Source: Parachlorella kessleri (taxonomy: Eukaryota; Chlorophyta; Trebouxiophyceae; Chlorellales; Chlorellaceae). From it: a stretch of 64,000 bases of DNA. Shown here piece by piece: positions 1 through 11,226 of the stretch. Positions within the stretch are counted from its first letter, which is position 1, and every line of letters starts with the position of its first letter. The position numbers and the translations under genes were made by a program. The stretch is from positions 26,004 through 90,003 of the forward strand of contig BBXU01000533.1 of assembly GCA_001598975.1 (NCBI GenBank), in the 5' to 3' direction. Under the pieces are notes generated by a model, which had not been told where the DNA came from, did not search any database, and saw only the letters and a program-made list of their open reading frames with translations.

Positions 1-168
1 CACAGCCACGGGGAGGAGCAGATAAGGGCCAGGTGCCAGGTCACGCTGTGCATCAAGGCTCCCGCCTGAGTGCACGTCAGCAACGTGTTGCCGGCCAAAG
101 CAGGAGAGGCGAGGCTGCACAAGACTTAGCCAGGAAACCTGCCTAGGTGCCGACCAGTGCTGCCCTAC

Positions 169-318
169 CTGTTGCTCGTCATGTACTCATACAGAAGCCG
201 CCACTTGGGCCCTTTCCGGAGCACTATGTCCCGACACTGAGGGCAGGTGAAGTTGGAATCACTGCCGTAGTAGAGCAGAATAACGTCAAAAGTGGCGGAG
301 TCAAGGCCATCCATCCAC
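169..318 (-). CDS. Internal exon of an unrecognised gene that leaves the window on the left
   Basis: One exon of 150 nt is bounded by a TGCAG acceptor (intron side at 319) and an AG|GTAGGG donor (after 169). It enters and leaves in phase 2. It encodes about 50 residues containing FDVILLYYGSDSNF, a C-x2-C pair (CPQC) and KGPKWRLLYEYM. The hydrophobic strand followed by KW..LYEYM recalls DUF707-type and related glycosyltransferase-like proteins, but this is only an impression. Downstream exons lie left of base 1. A possible upstream piece on the same strand reads as a hydrophobic N-terminus near 640-714 (MIGECWHWVSCVIVLGL), but I could not join it in phase. The exon itself is likely real; the function is not established. 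Confidence 0.45.
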
Positions 319-945
319 CTGCATAGAAGCAGGGACAGTCGGAGCTACACAGCAAAGGCAATATCTAGTGCAAAGGACCTTGCAAGTCAGGGAGGGAGAG
401 ACGCAAGCTGCCAGCAAGCATCTCCAGAGGCACTCCTTCCAAGACACAACGAATGGCAGTGGACGACAGCTCACATGCCGTGCTCTGACACATCGCCCGC
501 AGCAGCTATAACGAGGTATGAGCGGTTGCTGGTGTCCTCTGGAAGAGGTTTGCCAGCCTTGACAGGCCTTAACATAACACAGAGCACAAGCATGATTTTC
601 CAAGCCGGGGCCGCTGGCATCGTCTAACTCTGTCTGCATTTCAAATCCCCAGGTGAAAGTTTCTAGCCCCAGTACAATAACACAACTGACCCAATGCCAG
701 CATTCACCGATCATCCCATGGCGAACCTCGGAATTACCAAAGCATGCATTGCACGACGCAGGTGAAAGGAGAGCTTGAAAGGGTTAAGGAGATCTGACGC
801 GAAGAGAAATCCGGAACAAGCGCTTCCTAGTTTCACCTCGCTCTTCATATTGGGAGGGGAGGGTTTTATCACCAGCGATTTTTAGCAACTCTCCCAGCTG
901 GAATAGTTTACTACCATGCGATCATAGTTCTACAGAAGGGAACGA
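319..945. other. Region between two divergent genes, 5' parts unresolved
   Basis: This holds the upstream part of the minus-strand gene and the promoter of the receptor kinase that starts at 946. No clear TATA box is seen. A minus-strand open stretch with a hydrophobic start (about 640-714) may be a first exon but its splice phase does not connect cleanly. Confidence 0.3.
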
Positions 946-3900
946 ATGCGAAAGAGGGTCCAGCCTGTATGGCATTTGCAGCTGGACAAGGTTCTGCTAA
1001 TATTTTCTTTGGCGGTTTGCTGCCTAACAAAGCTGGTTGCTGCACAAAGCGGTGGGTACTGTGGGGAGTGCTGCGTGAGTGCTGAGAGGGCTCACTAAAC
1101 GTGCAGTAAGCATAGCGAGTGTGTCCATGCAGGTAACCCAAGCTGCCCGACGGGCTTCCCAGCCGATGCCTCCTGCAATGTGTGCCACAGTGATTCAATG
1201 TGTGCCAGCACCACAGGCAACGCGCAGGCTGTGTGTTACAATGCCCTGGCTTACTCGTCAACCTCACAGGTGCGCTGCGAGTGCAAGGCACACCCTGCCA
1301 GGCTGGGTACACCTGTGATGGCTTGCCAGTGCAGCCTCCACTCCCTTACCCTACCCATCTGACTCGTTACCTTGGGTAGTGCTCCTGGGGCTGCTGCAGG
1401 CCAAAGCCTACCAGTGCAACACCACAGACCCATCGGTGACCCAACTCGTGCCCAGCGTGACCATGTATTGCAAGACGGGGTTCCCGTCCTCTGTGGGGTC
1501 CTGCACACTCTCCCTCCTTGCCCTGGGCAACAACGTGGTCTGCACCACCGCTGGGTGCTCGCTGCGTGCCAACTCCTCCAACATAGTCTGCGAGAAGCCC
1601 ACCTGCAAATGCGTGCCTGGGCCCTGCAACAACCGTAAGCGTGGGGACGGCGGTGCCTCTCCGTGTTGAAAAGTGACATCCATCCTTGTCTAGAGTGTGG
1701 AATGTGCTGTCGCCCTGGCATTGCAGAGCGCTTGTTGCCTGCCTTGGGCCGCCTTTGCAACTCCTAGCAGCTTGGTGCAGCATTTGGACCCCTGGGTGCG
1801 CTGCACTGGTAGCAAACTCAGGCGCAGCCTCTGCCAAGTTGTTTGTTGGGGGTGAGATGCAGTGTGCGTGTTGATAGGGCTATAGCCACCTTCCAATATG
1901 GACCCTCCCTTGGAATGCCCTTCTTGCAGCCACCATGGCCAGTATAGTGGAAGGGCCTTTCGGGGAGCTCACAATAACCTGCGATGCTGAAGGCTTATGC
2001 ACCATCAAGGCAGACGGCCTGCCGGCAGACAACGTCCAGATGCTGTGTGACGTTGGGGAGTGCCTCATACCTGGGACTGACAGCCAGGGTGACACTGCAG
2101 GTTGGTGTTAGGGGGGTGCTGGTCTTTGACAGCAGGATGAGAGGGGGAGGGTTCGCTGCTGCTTTAGGAAGAGTGACCACAGTGGGAGACCGCTTTGCAT
2201 AGCAGAGGCAGGCCGTGAGGCGGGTTCACCGTTTGTGATGGTGCCCATGGGCAGGGTTTGGCAGTTCATAGTAATACCCGTTTGGGTGACAGCCGCAAGT
2301 GGGTGGGGTTCTGGGAAACAGGCCTGGCTGCAGCCTGTTTTCAGGAGTTTTCCGTATGACTGGCTTTTAAGCAACTGTGAGCTATTTGCCCTCTACTCCA
2401 TATTTACTCACGGGCGTAGCTGAGCTGCATGCTTGCCATCGATGTGAAATGAACCGTCACACTGACCTGGGATTCCCAGGTCCCGTCCGCTTGTATGTAT
2501 GTTCCGCAGTGAATCATACCGCTAATGCTGCCACCCTGATGGACTTCAAGGCCAGTTTTGAGAACGGCGACGAGGCCCTGCCAGACTGGAATGAGACCAC
2601 CTTCACCCCCTGCTCCTGGACCGGCGTCTGGTGCAATACAGAGGGCCGGGTGACCCGCATGTGAGTGGCAAGGGGGCGGAGCCGAGCTGCTTGGGACCTC
2701 CCCGTGGTGTGCTCTGCTGCGCTGTGCTGAGCTCCCTGTCTTCTAGCCAGCCGTTTCTGCTGTTGCTTAGCTGGGCTTGGCTTGGCTCCTACCTCCGTAG
2801 GATGTGGGTGTGGTGGCCTTGGCTGTGCCAGGTGGCCTTGGCATGGCCAGTAACACCAATCATTGCAGAGTATCCCGCCTACAAGGCCCTGCAACGGTTT
2901 TTAGGCGGGCCGCCGCCTGAGATGTGCAATGCCTGCCATGGACTGGCTGCACCTCCCCAGCCAGCTCCCCAGACAGCCAGGGTGATAGTAGTAGTGCTTT
3001 CGGAGGACGTGACGGCAGTCACAGCGTGGGCGTCACACAAACCAAATTTCTCTGGACTGCAGAACCCTGCGAGGCAGCGGCCTAAGGGGAACCATCCCCC
3101 CTCAGGGCTGGCTCCTCCCGAATACTCTGACAGTCCTGTCGCTGACCAGCCAGCAACTGTACGGCACGCTGCCGCCCATCCTGCTGCCCCCCACGCTGCA
3201 GCAGCTGCTGCTGTCACAGAACCAGCTGACGGGGGCAATCCCCGGTGCCGAGTGGGAGCTGCCTGCTACACTTGAGTGGCTATGGCTGGACTATAACCGC
3301 TTCTCAGGTCCGCAACGGAGGCCAACCCTGTGCCCAGCCAGTGCTGTCTCGTGGTGTGTGTGCGGTAGGGAGGCTGGCAAGTAGCAGCGGTACAGCTTGC
3401 AAGGAAGGCCCCTTATGCAGAGCAATCTAGTGCATGTAGAGGGTGAGGTGGATGTCAGACCCATATGCTGTTCAAAGAAGTATCCCCTATAAATGGTCTG
3501 CCAACCCTCCCATGATCAGGTAGGATGATGTGCATGCAAGTATCCCCATATTGCCTACCACCTCCTGTGCATACGCTCCAGCCGTCGCGTGTCAGTGCCT
3601 TCTGCAGGTACAATCGACCCCGGGTGGCGGCTCCCACCCAACCTCACAAACCTAGTGCTGGGGCAGAATCAGCTGACCGGCTCCTTGCCAGTAGGCTTAC
3701 CCCTCCCGGACTCCCTGCAGCGGCTGTCTTTCTGGGTGAACCGATTCAATGGCTCCATACCTGGAGATTGGTCGCTGCCTTCTAGCTTGCAATATCTGGT
3801 GAGTGCAGCCGTACCTCCGGGCTGGGGTGTGTGACAGGGTGCTAGGAATTGTGTGCAAGGGGGATTACGGATGGAATCTCAACGGGAGATCGGCAGAGCA

Positions 3901-6900
3901 CAAAGGTTGAAAGCTAGGTAAACCGTTCATCCATTGCGTATCCACGCATGAGCAGCAGCCTGATCCAACATGTGGTTGATGCTGGTCGTACGGGTGTGCA
4001 GGGCCTGGATAACAATTCCCTGACCGGCAGTTTGCCGCCAAACCTCAAGCTGCCACCTGGCGTGCAGCAAGTAAACCTCACAGGGAACTATTTGTCAGGT
4101 GTGTCGCAGCTTGGGGAAAGCAGGCAGAGCAGGCAAATTTGTTGGAAACTCAAAGGTCAAGTGAAAGGCCTTCGCCTCTGCTAAGCTTTGTGCTTGCACA
4201 GCATCACCTGCTCACTTTTTGCAGCCAGTGTTTGAGTTGCCTGCAGGCCCCCTGCCTGGCTGGAGCCTGCCGGCAAATGCCAAAGTGCTGGGGGTTTATA
4301 TCCCTTTTTGTTGAATTGCCTGCAGGCCCCCTGCCTGGATGGAGCCTGCCGGCAAATGCTAAAGTGCTGGTGCTGCCCCAAAAGGGAGGGCCTGGCTTAT
4401 GTGGCACGGTGAGGCACACGTGTCTGGAGGGCTTGCAGCACATGGCACTGGAGAGACGGCGCGCACACACTGTAGAGAATCGGTGGCAGAGTGCGCACGT
4501 GTCGCGTGTTTGTAGGAGAAGTGCGGCTGCAGCTGTCGTCCTGTGGCCCTTTCAGGCTTGATGTTTTGGTACGTCTTGCAGGCCCCCAACCCTAACTACT
4601 ACTCTGCCGGCACCACTGAAGGCGACACTATGGTTAAAGACGACACCTTAGCGTCTTGCCAGGCGGAGGAGCCTGCAGCAGGAGGTAAGCTACTGATACT
4701 GATTTGTGCAGATGTTGGTCGCAGGCTTGGTGGTTGCTCTGTGTGCTTTCCGTAACTCTTAAAGTTGGTCATGGTTAGCCTTCACACAGATTAAGACCCC
4801 CCCCAGCAGGATCGGCATGAACTGCCAATGCTGAAGCTTGTGCCGCTGGTGCTACCAGCGTTGCAGCTCGGTTTGTGCAACCTGCTCCTGGACAGGGTCG
4901 TTAGCTGCACCTGCTGCACCCTCTGCCGCTGCACCTGCTGCTGCACTGCAAGCATCGGCCCACGCTTGCTGGCGGTGGCATTGCCTACCTTGGAAGCTGG
5001 CGGACGGATGCCATGTCTTGGGTTATACGGCCATCGTACGAGCCCCTCCCGTGCCCATGTTTGGATCCCAGTCAATGTTGCAGTGGGAGGCAGCAGCATC
5101 TCAGGTGCTGCCATTGGGGGCATTGTGGCCGGGGCTGTGGTACTAGGTGAGTGGCTTTTACCACTGCCAAGCCGTAGACTGTGAGCACAACACTACCCCG
5201 GTGTTTTTTGATGCGCTGTTTAGTGTCACTGGGCACCTGCCTTGAGTGCGTCCTTGGCAGCAGCAGTGCTTGCGGCCCGACCAGGTGGTGGAGCTTTCTC
5301 ATATGCAATGCCCTTGGCTCGCTTTCCAGCGCTGTTGGCGCTTCACACGTGTCTAGCATGCTTGACCATGACTGCAGCAGCTGTTGCGGCCCTGGCAGCA
5401 TGGGTGGCAGTCGCTAGACGCCGGCGGCGAGCCAAAATGCAGCAGAAGCCTTATGCTGATGACGGTCCTCAGGACTGGACAGCCAAGTCGGCAGGTTCGT
5501 GCATCGACTTTTACCTAGCGAGGGTGGATTGAACTGCCGATGCGCAGAGAACGGTGGCGGCTTACTTTGCAGTAGCTGTTGTGCACCCTCTCACGTGTGT
5601 CGCCTTGCCGGTGCGTCAACTAGCTACACAGCACCAACACACCAGCATGCGAGCAAGTTGACGACGCCGATTGCCAAGGCCGCGATACTTACCTCTGGTT
5701 AGACACATCACCTGGGACAGCAAGCTGACTGGACTCATTGAAGGGTTGTGTTAATGATCACAGGGACCCAGTCTGCAGCCACGCCCAGTCACAAGCTGGT
5801 GCAGCAGTTGAGCCGGGGTAGTGAAACCCGGCCGTGGCAGCCGTGGTCCACAACAAGACCTAGTCTGACAGAGGACAAGTGAGCCCCGGATTCAGGTTCA
5901 CTGCCGCAGGGGCAAATGTGGCCAGCTGGCATGCCTTTACCTTGTTGAGACCCACATTGGGGCTTCTCGCTTTGCTTGTGCTGCTTCCTTGTGGTCGTAT
6001 GAAGGTTGTTTGTTTGGCTTACCCCGCCCTACACGAGTGTCCGTGAGCAACTTGCAGGAGCCCATCTGGCTTTCCCTGACAGGTGTCATAGGAGTTGTGC
6101 CGATCATTAAGTGCTCCTCGTACTGCAGTTTGGAGAAGGGCGACGACCTTGAGGGCGAGCCGGCTGGGCTGGACATGGTGGGTAGCCACACAGCGACAAG
6201 TAGTAGAGGCCTCGGTGGCAGCAGGTGAGGTTTCATGCCACCATCAGGCTGGCGTTGGCTAGGTGGGCGTTAAGGCTTAAGGCTTTCTCAACCGGTTGGG
6301 AATGCTGGATGGTGGGCCACCTGCCACCCACGACCAAACTTTACCCCATTTCCTGTGAGCCCGGGACTATGATTGCTACTTGTGACACTGGCATTGCACT
6401 GGTGCACACTGGAAGTTTGAAGTCTGAAGCTCCGGGGCACCCCATAAGGTAATGTTTGGTTTGATTGTAGCCAAGTGTGTGATAGGATGCGGAACAATGG
6501 TGGCCCTCCCCTGAATATCGCTAGCTTTCTATGTCTATGCTTCCCTGCCCTGCTCTTAAACTAGACTAGACCTGCCCTGTGTACACTGTGGTGCAGTCTG
6601 GGTGCGTCCCTGACTCTAGACACCCCCATCACTCCTGAGGCTGGGTCGTCAAACCCCTGGCAGTCAGCAGGTGTGTGTTTTGATGCTCTGGGGATGGGTG
6701 GCAGCACCTGGGATCTGAGGGCCAAGCCTAGGTCATGTTGATGTGCTGCTGGGGTGTGGCTTGGGCACTTCCTTCTCAGCATCTTTTGCATTCACTCATA
6801 ACATGCATGCGTCCTTCCCAGAGGCCTTCCTTTCACACACGGTCCCCTTCTGTCTGGAGAGGTGACCCAGTGCCGCTTGTGCAGTCGTAGCTGATATATA

Positions 6901-9900
6901 TATTTGATGACTGCAAGCATGTGAATGGCAGTTTGCTTGTCTGCAGATAGCGGCGCCTCTGGGCTCCGGAAAGGGAGCTCCAACAACTATGGCATGGACT
7001 TGAGGCTGTGGCAGATAGACTTCCGGGACCTAGAGCTCCAGAGGGAGATTGGCGAGGGCAGCTTTGGCAAGGTGGGTGCCCTAGTTCACAAGAACACCTC
7101 CAAGTGTGTTCCAGGCAGGCGTGCCCCTCCACAGGGACTTGTTGCCTGGCTGTGATGGGCTGGTCAGGGCACTGTCACTCATCTAGCATCCATGGGATGG
7201 GGTCGGACGTGCTAGCAGGCAGGGCTCGCTGTCCTGCACAGGCTGGGGGCCCCATGCAGTCCTGGCATGTTATGGCGTCAGTGGCCCGCTGATGGCGGTG
7301 GTGTTGGGGGTTGACAAAAGCCATCAAGCCAAAGTCGTGTCCCTTCCCTTCATTCCATGCCAAAACACAACTGCCTGCAGGTGTACCTGGGCTTGTGGCG
7401 GGACACACGGGTGGCTGTGAAGGTTCTGCGGAACAGCGGGCTGGAGAATATGCCGCTTGAGGAGGCGCGGGAGCAGGCACTGTCGCTGTCGAACCCCATC
7501 CTGGCAAACTTGCAGAAGGCGAGGCCTGCAGCTTGCCTGCTTTGGATGTGTCTGCTTTCCACTTACTCTTCAGCCTAGGCATCCGCCTGTTTGCTGACAG
7601 GTATGGGGGCTGATTTTTGTACCATTGTAGCTGGAGTTGCCTCTGCTGCTTCACACGCAGGGGTTTGTCGCCGGTGGTGGCACCGTGTGAGTCAGTCGCC
7701 CATGCGTTGCCAAGGTAGCCCGCATGCAGCAGCCTCATGAAAGGGTCTCTACTGGTTTGTGACCTTTGGCTCCACCGTGGCTGCTGCGCAGGAAAGCGCG
7801 GTGATGGCTCTCCTGCGGCACCCTAATGTGCTGTCCTTCTTGGGAGTGGTCCCCATGCCGCCCTGCGTTGTGACCGAGTACTGCCCCCGGGGGTCATTGG
7901 CAGACATTCTCAGGGCGGCCAAGAGGAGCCCAGCGCTGGCGGCAAAGCTGGACTGGAGCCGGCGTCTGAGCATGGTAAGGATGGTGGAAGAAGCTGACGC
8001 GCTGGGCTTGGAGGTTGCTGGCACGTGGGTTCGAGACACGAGGAGAAGACTCCCTGGCAGGGTAGTGTGGCTTGAGCAGGGCGGCCAAGGCTGATCAGTG
8101 CCACGTGCCCACCTGCCCGCCTGCCTGACTGCTGGATTGCTTGCTATACCTGCCACGGTTTGGTGCAGAGTCTCACTGGAGCGTTGCGGTCGATCATGGT
8201 AGGGGTGCAGAACACACGCTTTCTCCCTATTGTAAGAGATGCTTTGCAATGAACACCTCCTGCCTTATCCGCAGATGCTTGACACAGCCAAGGGCTTGGT
8301 CTATTTGCACGGCCACAACCCGCCCATCATCCACCGTGACCTCAAGAGCCCTAACTTGTAAGTGGCGTCTCAATATTTTTTGGGTGCACATGCATCATCC
8401 GTAATTCCAAGTGCGGCAGCTCCAAGCTTCTAAGATTTGGACATTTGATTTTTGGAACAGTTTTGCTTAAGCATGCTCAGTCCATGTATGGCTCATGGGG
8501 GCAAAAATTGTGTGTGTCCTGCTAGCGCTTGCGTTCTGGAGTGCCTTGTAGGCACACCAGGCAACAGCTTGCCTGCTGCCATTCGAAATCGAGCGACGGT
8601 AGCAGTTTGTGAGCTCCATGCCGGGTAGCAAGCATTCTTTGCCTCGGTGGTGTGACATGGCAGCATTGTGTGCCCGCCGACACAAGCGCAGTGGTGTGGG
8701 GAAGCGGCCTAGGTGGGTGCGCTGGTTGTGTGCAGGCTCCTTGATGCATCCTGGCACGTCAAGGTGTCAGACTTCAACTTGAGCAGGTGCGCCCTGTGCA
8801 ATACACAGCCAGTACAGGCAGTACAGTCTGGCATGCGCATCCTTCCCTGTCAGTCCCACTGCGATCATGGTGTGTGCTGGCAAAGCATCTTAGCATGGAA
8901 TGTGCACGGTGTGGCAACTGGTGGCCATGGTCCCCGCCAAGGGCCGCCTAAGGCAGCTTAATGATCGCTACATTGTTCGACCCCTGTAGTGTTTGAGATG
9001 CACCCACCCTCTTATGCAGGGTGCTGGAAGAGTCCACCATCCATAGCAGCGTCACAGTCAACAACCCCCGCTGGCTTGCCCCGGAAGGTGACCCTTCAAC
9101 GCTGATATGCTTTTCATTATCCAAAATATGGCTGCCCAGAGGTCCCCTTGCCCATGGTGATATAGTTCTCTAGCGATGTCATCTATGTTATCCATCCTAT
9201 TCCGCCCTCCTGGCCCTCCCTGGCTGGGTATGATCCGCTGGCTCATGTGTAATGTTCTTGAAGCTTGATGTCAGCGCCAGGCAAGTGCAAGCAGGCCTGA
9301 ATAGCTAACCATCCCGGAGTGTTTGTGAGAGTCCCGCATGCTGCTTGCAGTGATGGATGGCAACTCGGCCACCCTGCAGTCGGACGTGTTCTCTTTTGGG
9401 GTGGTGATGTGGGAGCTACTTACTTGGGAGATGCCGTTCACCTCGGAAAACCACTGGCAGGTGGGTGATGGCAGTAGCCTGCCCGCATGCAGTGACCTGA
9501 AAGCTAGGCTTCCTACTAATGTAAAACGGGATATGGAATTTTCAGGTCTGCTGTCCCATGGCTGGCTAGCACAGCCACCCGTTGTTGCTATGTTGTGCTT
9601 ACACCAGGCGCAAACCTAACATGCTTCCCCTGTTGGTATCGGGTTGGCAATATTGAAAGCTGGAAAGTGGGCAGCGCCTTCGTATGTACACACAAATCAT
9701 GGGGTCGGGATAGCTAATACTACAGCCGGGGCTGCCTTGCTGGGACATGTCAACCACTGTGGCGGTGGAAGCTCTCACCGTCCTGCCATGCCTTGTACAG
9801 GTGGTGAAATTCGTAACCAGTGGTGGGCGGCTGCCTATTCCTAGTCCGGAGTCACTACCGGGGCCCCCGTGCAGTTCGTTTGACACCTTGCAGCAGTACA

Positions 9901-10908
9901 TTGCCCTCCTGAACAAGTGCTGGGCCCATGACCCGGCTGAGCGGCCATGCTTTGTGGAGATTAGTGAGAGCTTGAGGTGAGCCTTACGTCATCGCGCCCG
10001 AGCCGCATGGCAAGGTGTTGTTACAACTGAAGATCTGGTCAGCCGAAACAGCCATGAGGCACATGTGCACCTTGCCCGGTGGAAAGCAGGCATTCAAGAA
10101 ACAGGGCGGCTAGCCATTCCCAACCAGCGGCCCGCCTGGGTGCAGCCGTGAAATGCTGCTCCTGTGCTTGAAACTCCCTGTTCGGCATATGTGGGCTGTG
10201 CTCAGACCGCAACGTGCTCTGCCTGAGCGTGTACACAGCATGCTCACACAGCTGCCATAGAGATCAAGTTAACTAAGACACGCCACGGCCAAAGTTGTCA
10301 TTGAGGGCTTTCTACTGCAGGGGCTTGCTGGGACGCGTTCCCCGCTCACGCTCTGGAATGGCACAACAAGAGGAGAGCCATGCGGGGGCAGAGAGAATCT
10401 GACATGTGGATAGCGGGCGCTTTGCAAACTCCTTTCACCATGACTGGATATTCATGACCCAATCGCGTCTGTGTAACTGGACTGACGATGGTCACCTGGG
10501 GCTAGAATATGTGCGTCTCAAACATCCGTGCGTACGCGCCATGTATTGTGCTCTATATTTCATATGGTAGGTAACACTTTTTTATACTGTACATGCGTAA
10601 CATCTTCTTCTCTGTTGTATTCTAAGCTGTAAGTTGCTGTTCCCTTATGCTTGACCAGGGGATCTGCTCGTTTGCAGCTTGACATCATGCCAGTGACTGA
10701 CCCCAAGCCCGTTGGGCTGGCAGCTTCTGTGGTAAGTGTCCATTGAACAGTGTTTCGAATTATGTCGGTAGGCATAACTTACTGTTTGCTGGTAGCCAGC
10801 AGTGAGTTTTATTGCTTGTAGTGCAAGACGCAATCGTCTGCCACTGGAGGCTTGGGCGGGTTATCACAGTCCTTTCACCTCGGTGGACAGGTCCACAGCT
10901 GGAGATGA
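946..10908 (+). CDS. LRR receptor-like protein kinase, about 980 residues, 24 exons
   Basis: Exons: 946-1051, 1133-1269, 1400-1634, 1930-2100, 2510-2660, 3063-3307, 3608-3798, 4002-4098, 4326-4408, 4582-4684, 5072-5146, 5378-5494, 5764-5818, 6129-6214, 6947-7071, 7381-7518, 7792-7974, 8275-8357, 8736-8786, 9020-9087, 9351-9460, 9801-9976, 10659-10731, 10822-10908. All phases join. Order: signal peptide (1-35), cysteine-rich domain (36-216), LRRNT_2 cap (CSWTGVWC, 217-267), 7-8 LRRs typical of algae (NQLTGSLP), one transmembrane helix with an RRRRRAK stop-transfer (512-545), then a TKL/Raf-like kinase: IGEGSFGK loop, VAVKVL, HRDLKSPN, WLAPE. The DFG motif is DFN. It should perceive an external ligand and phosphorylate targets inside the cell. 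An Ala/Pro linker around 4912-4960 may be one more exon before the membrane helix. The exon-14 donor (6214) was chosen because the stronger one at 6224 gives a stop. Confidence 0.88.
4234..4370 (+). repeat. Tandem copy of an acceptor plus exon 9 start in the receptor kinase
   Basis: Two 58-bp copies, 4234-4291 and 4313-4370, differ at three positions. Each has the TTGCCTGCAG acceptor and the first coding bases of exon 9. Only the second copy continues into the rest of the exon (to 4408); reading on from the first copy meets a stop (TGA) within about 30 nt. Confidence 0.85.
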
Positions 10909-11226
10909 CTCCGAAAAGTTGGCAATTGACATTCCTCCTGGGTCATAGCAGCCACATCTGACACACGCGAGCCCATCCCCTTGTATGCTTCAACTACTCC
11001 CACAAAGCCCGCTTCTAATCAAGTTGGATTCCATGCAAAGAGAATCTGATACGGTGGATCCGCCAAGACAACTGAAAGGTGTCAGCCCGGGCGGTGGCTT
11101 GGCTGTTGGGAAGAAATGCTGATGTACCAGCTATGGCAGGAGGTTCCAAGGCTTTTCTCTTCCAGTCACGGCCATCACCTGCCTGGCTTCGAAACTTTAT
11201 CCGTAACAGCGTTGTTGCTGTGCAGA
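10909..11226. other. Short gap between two tandem plus-strand genes
   Basis: Contains the 3' untranslated part of the receptor kinase and the promoter of the next gene. No gene or clear motif seen. Confidence 0.4.
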
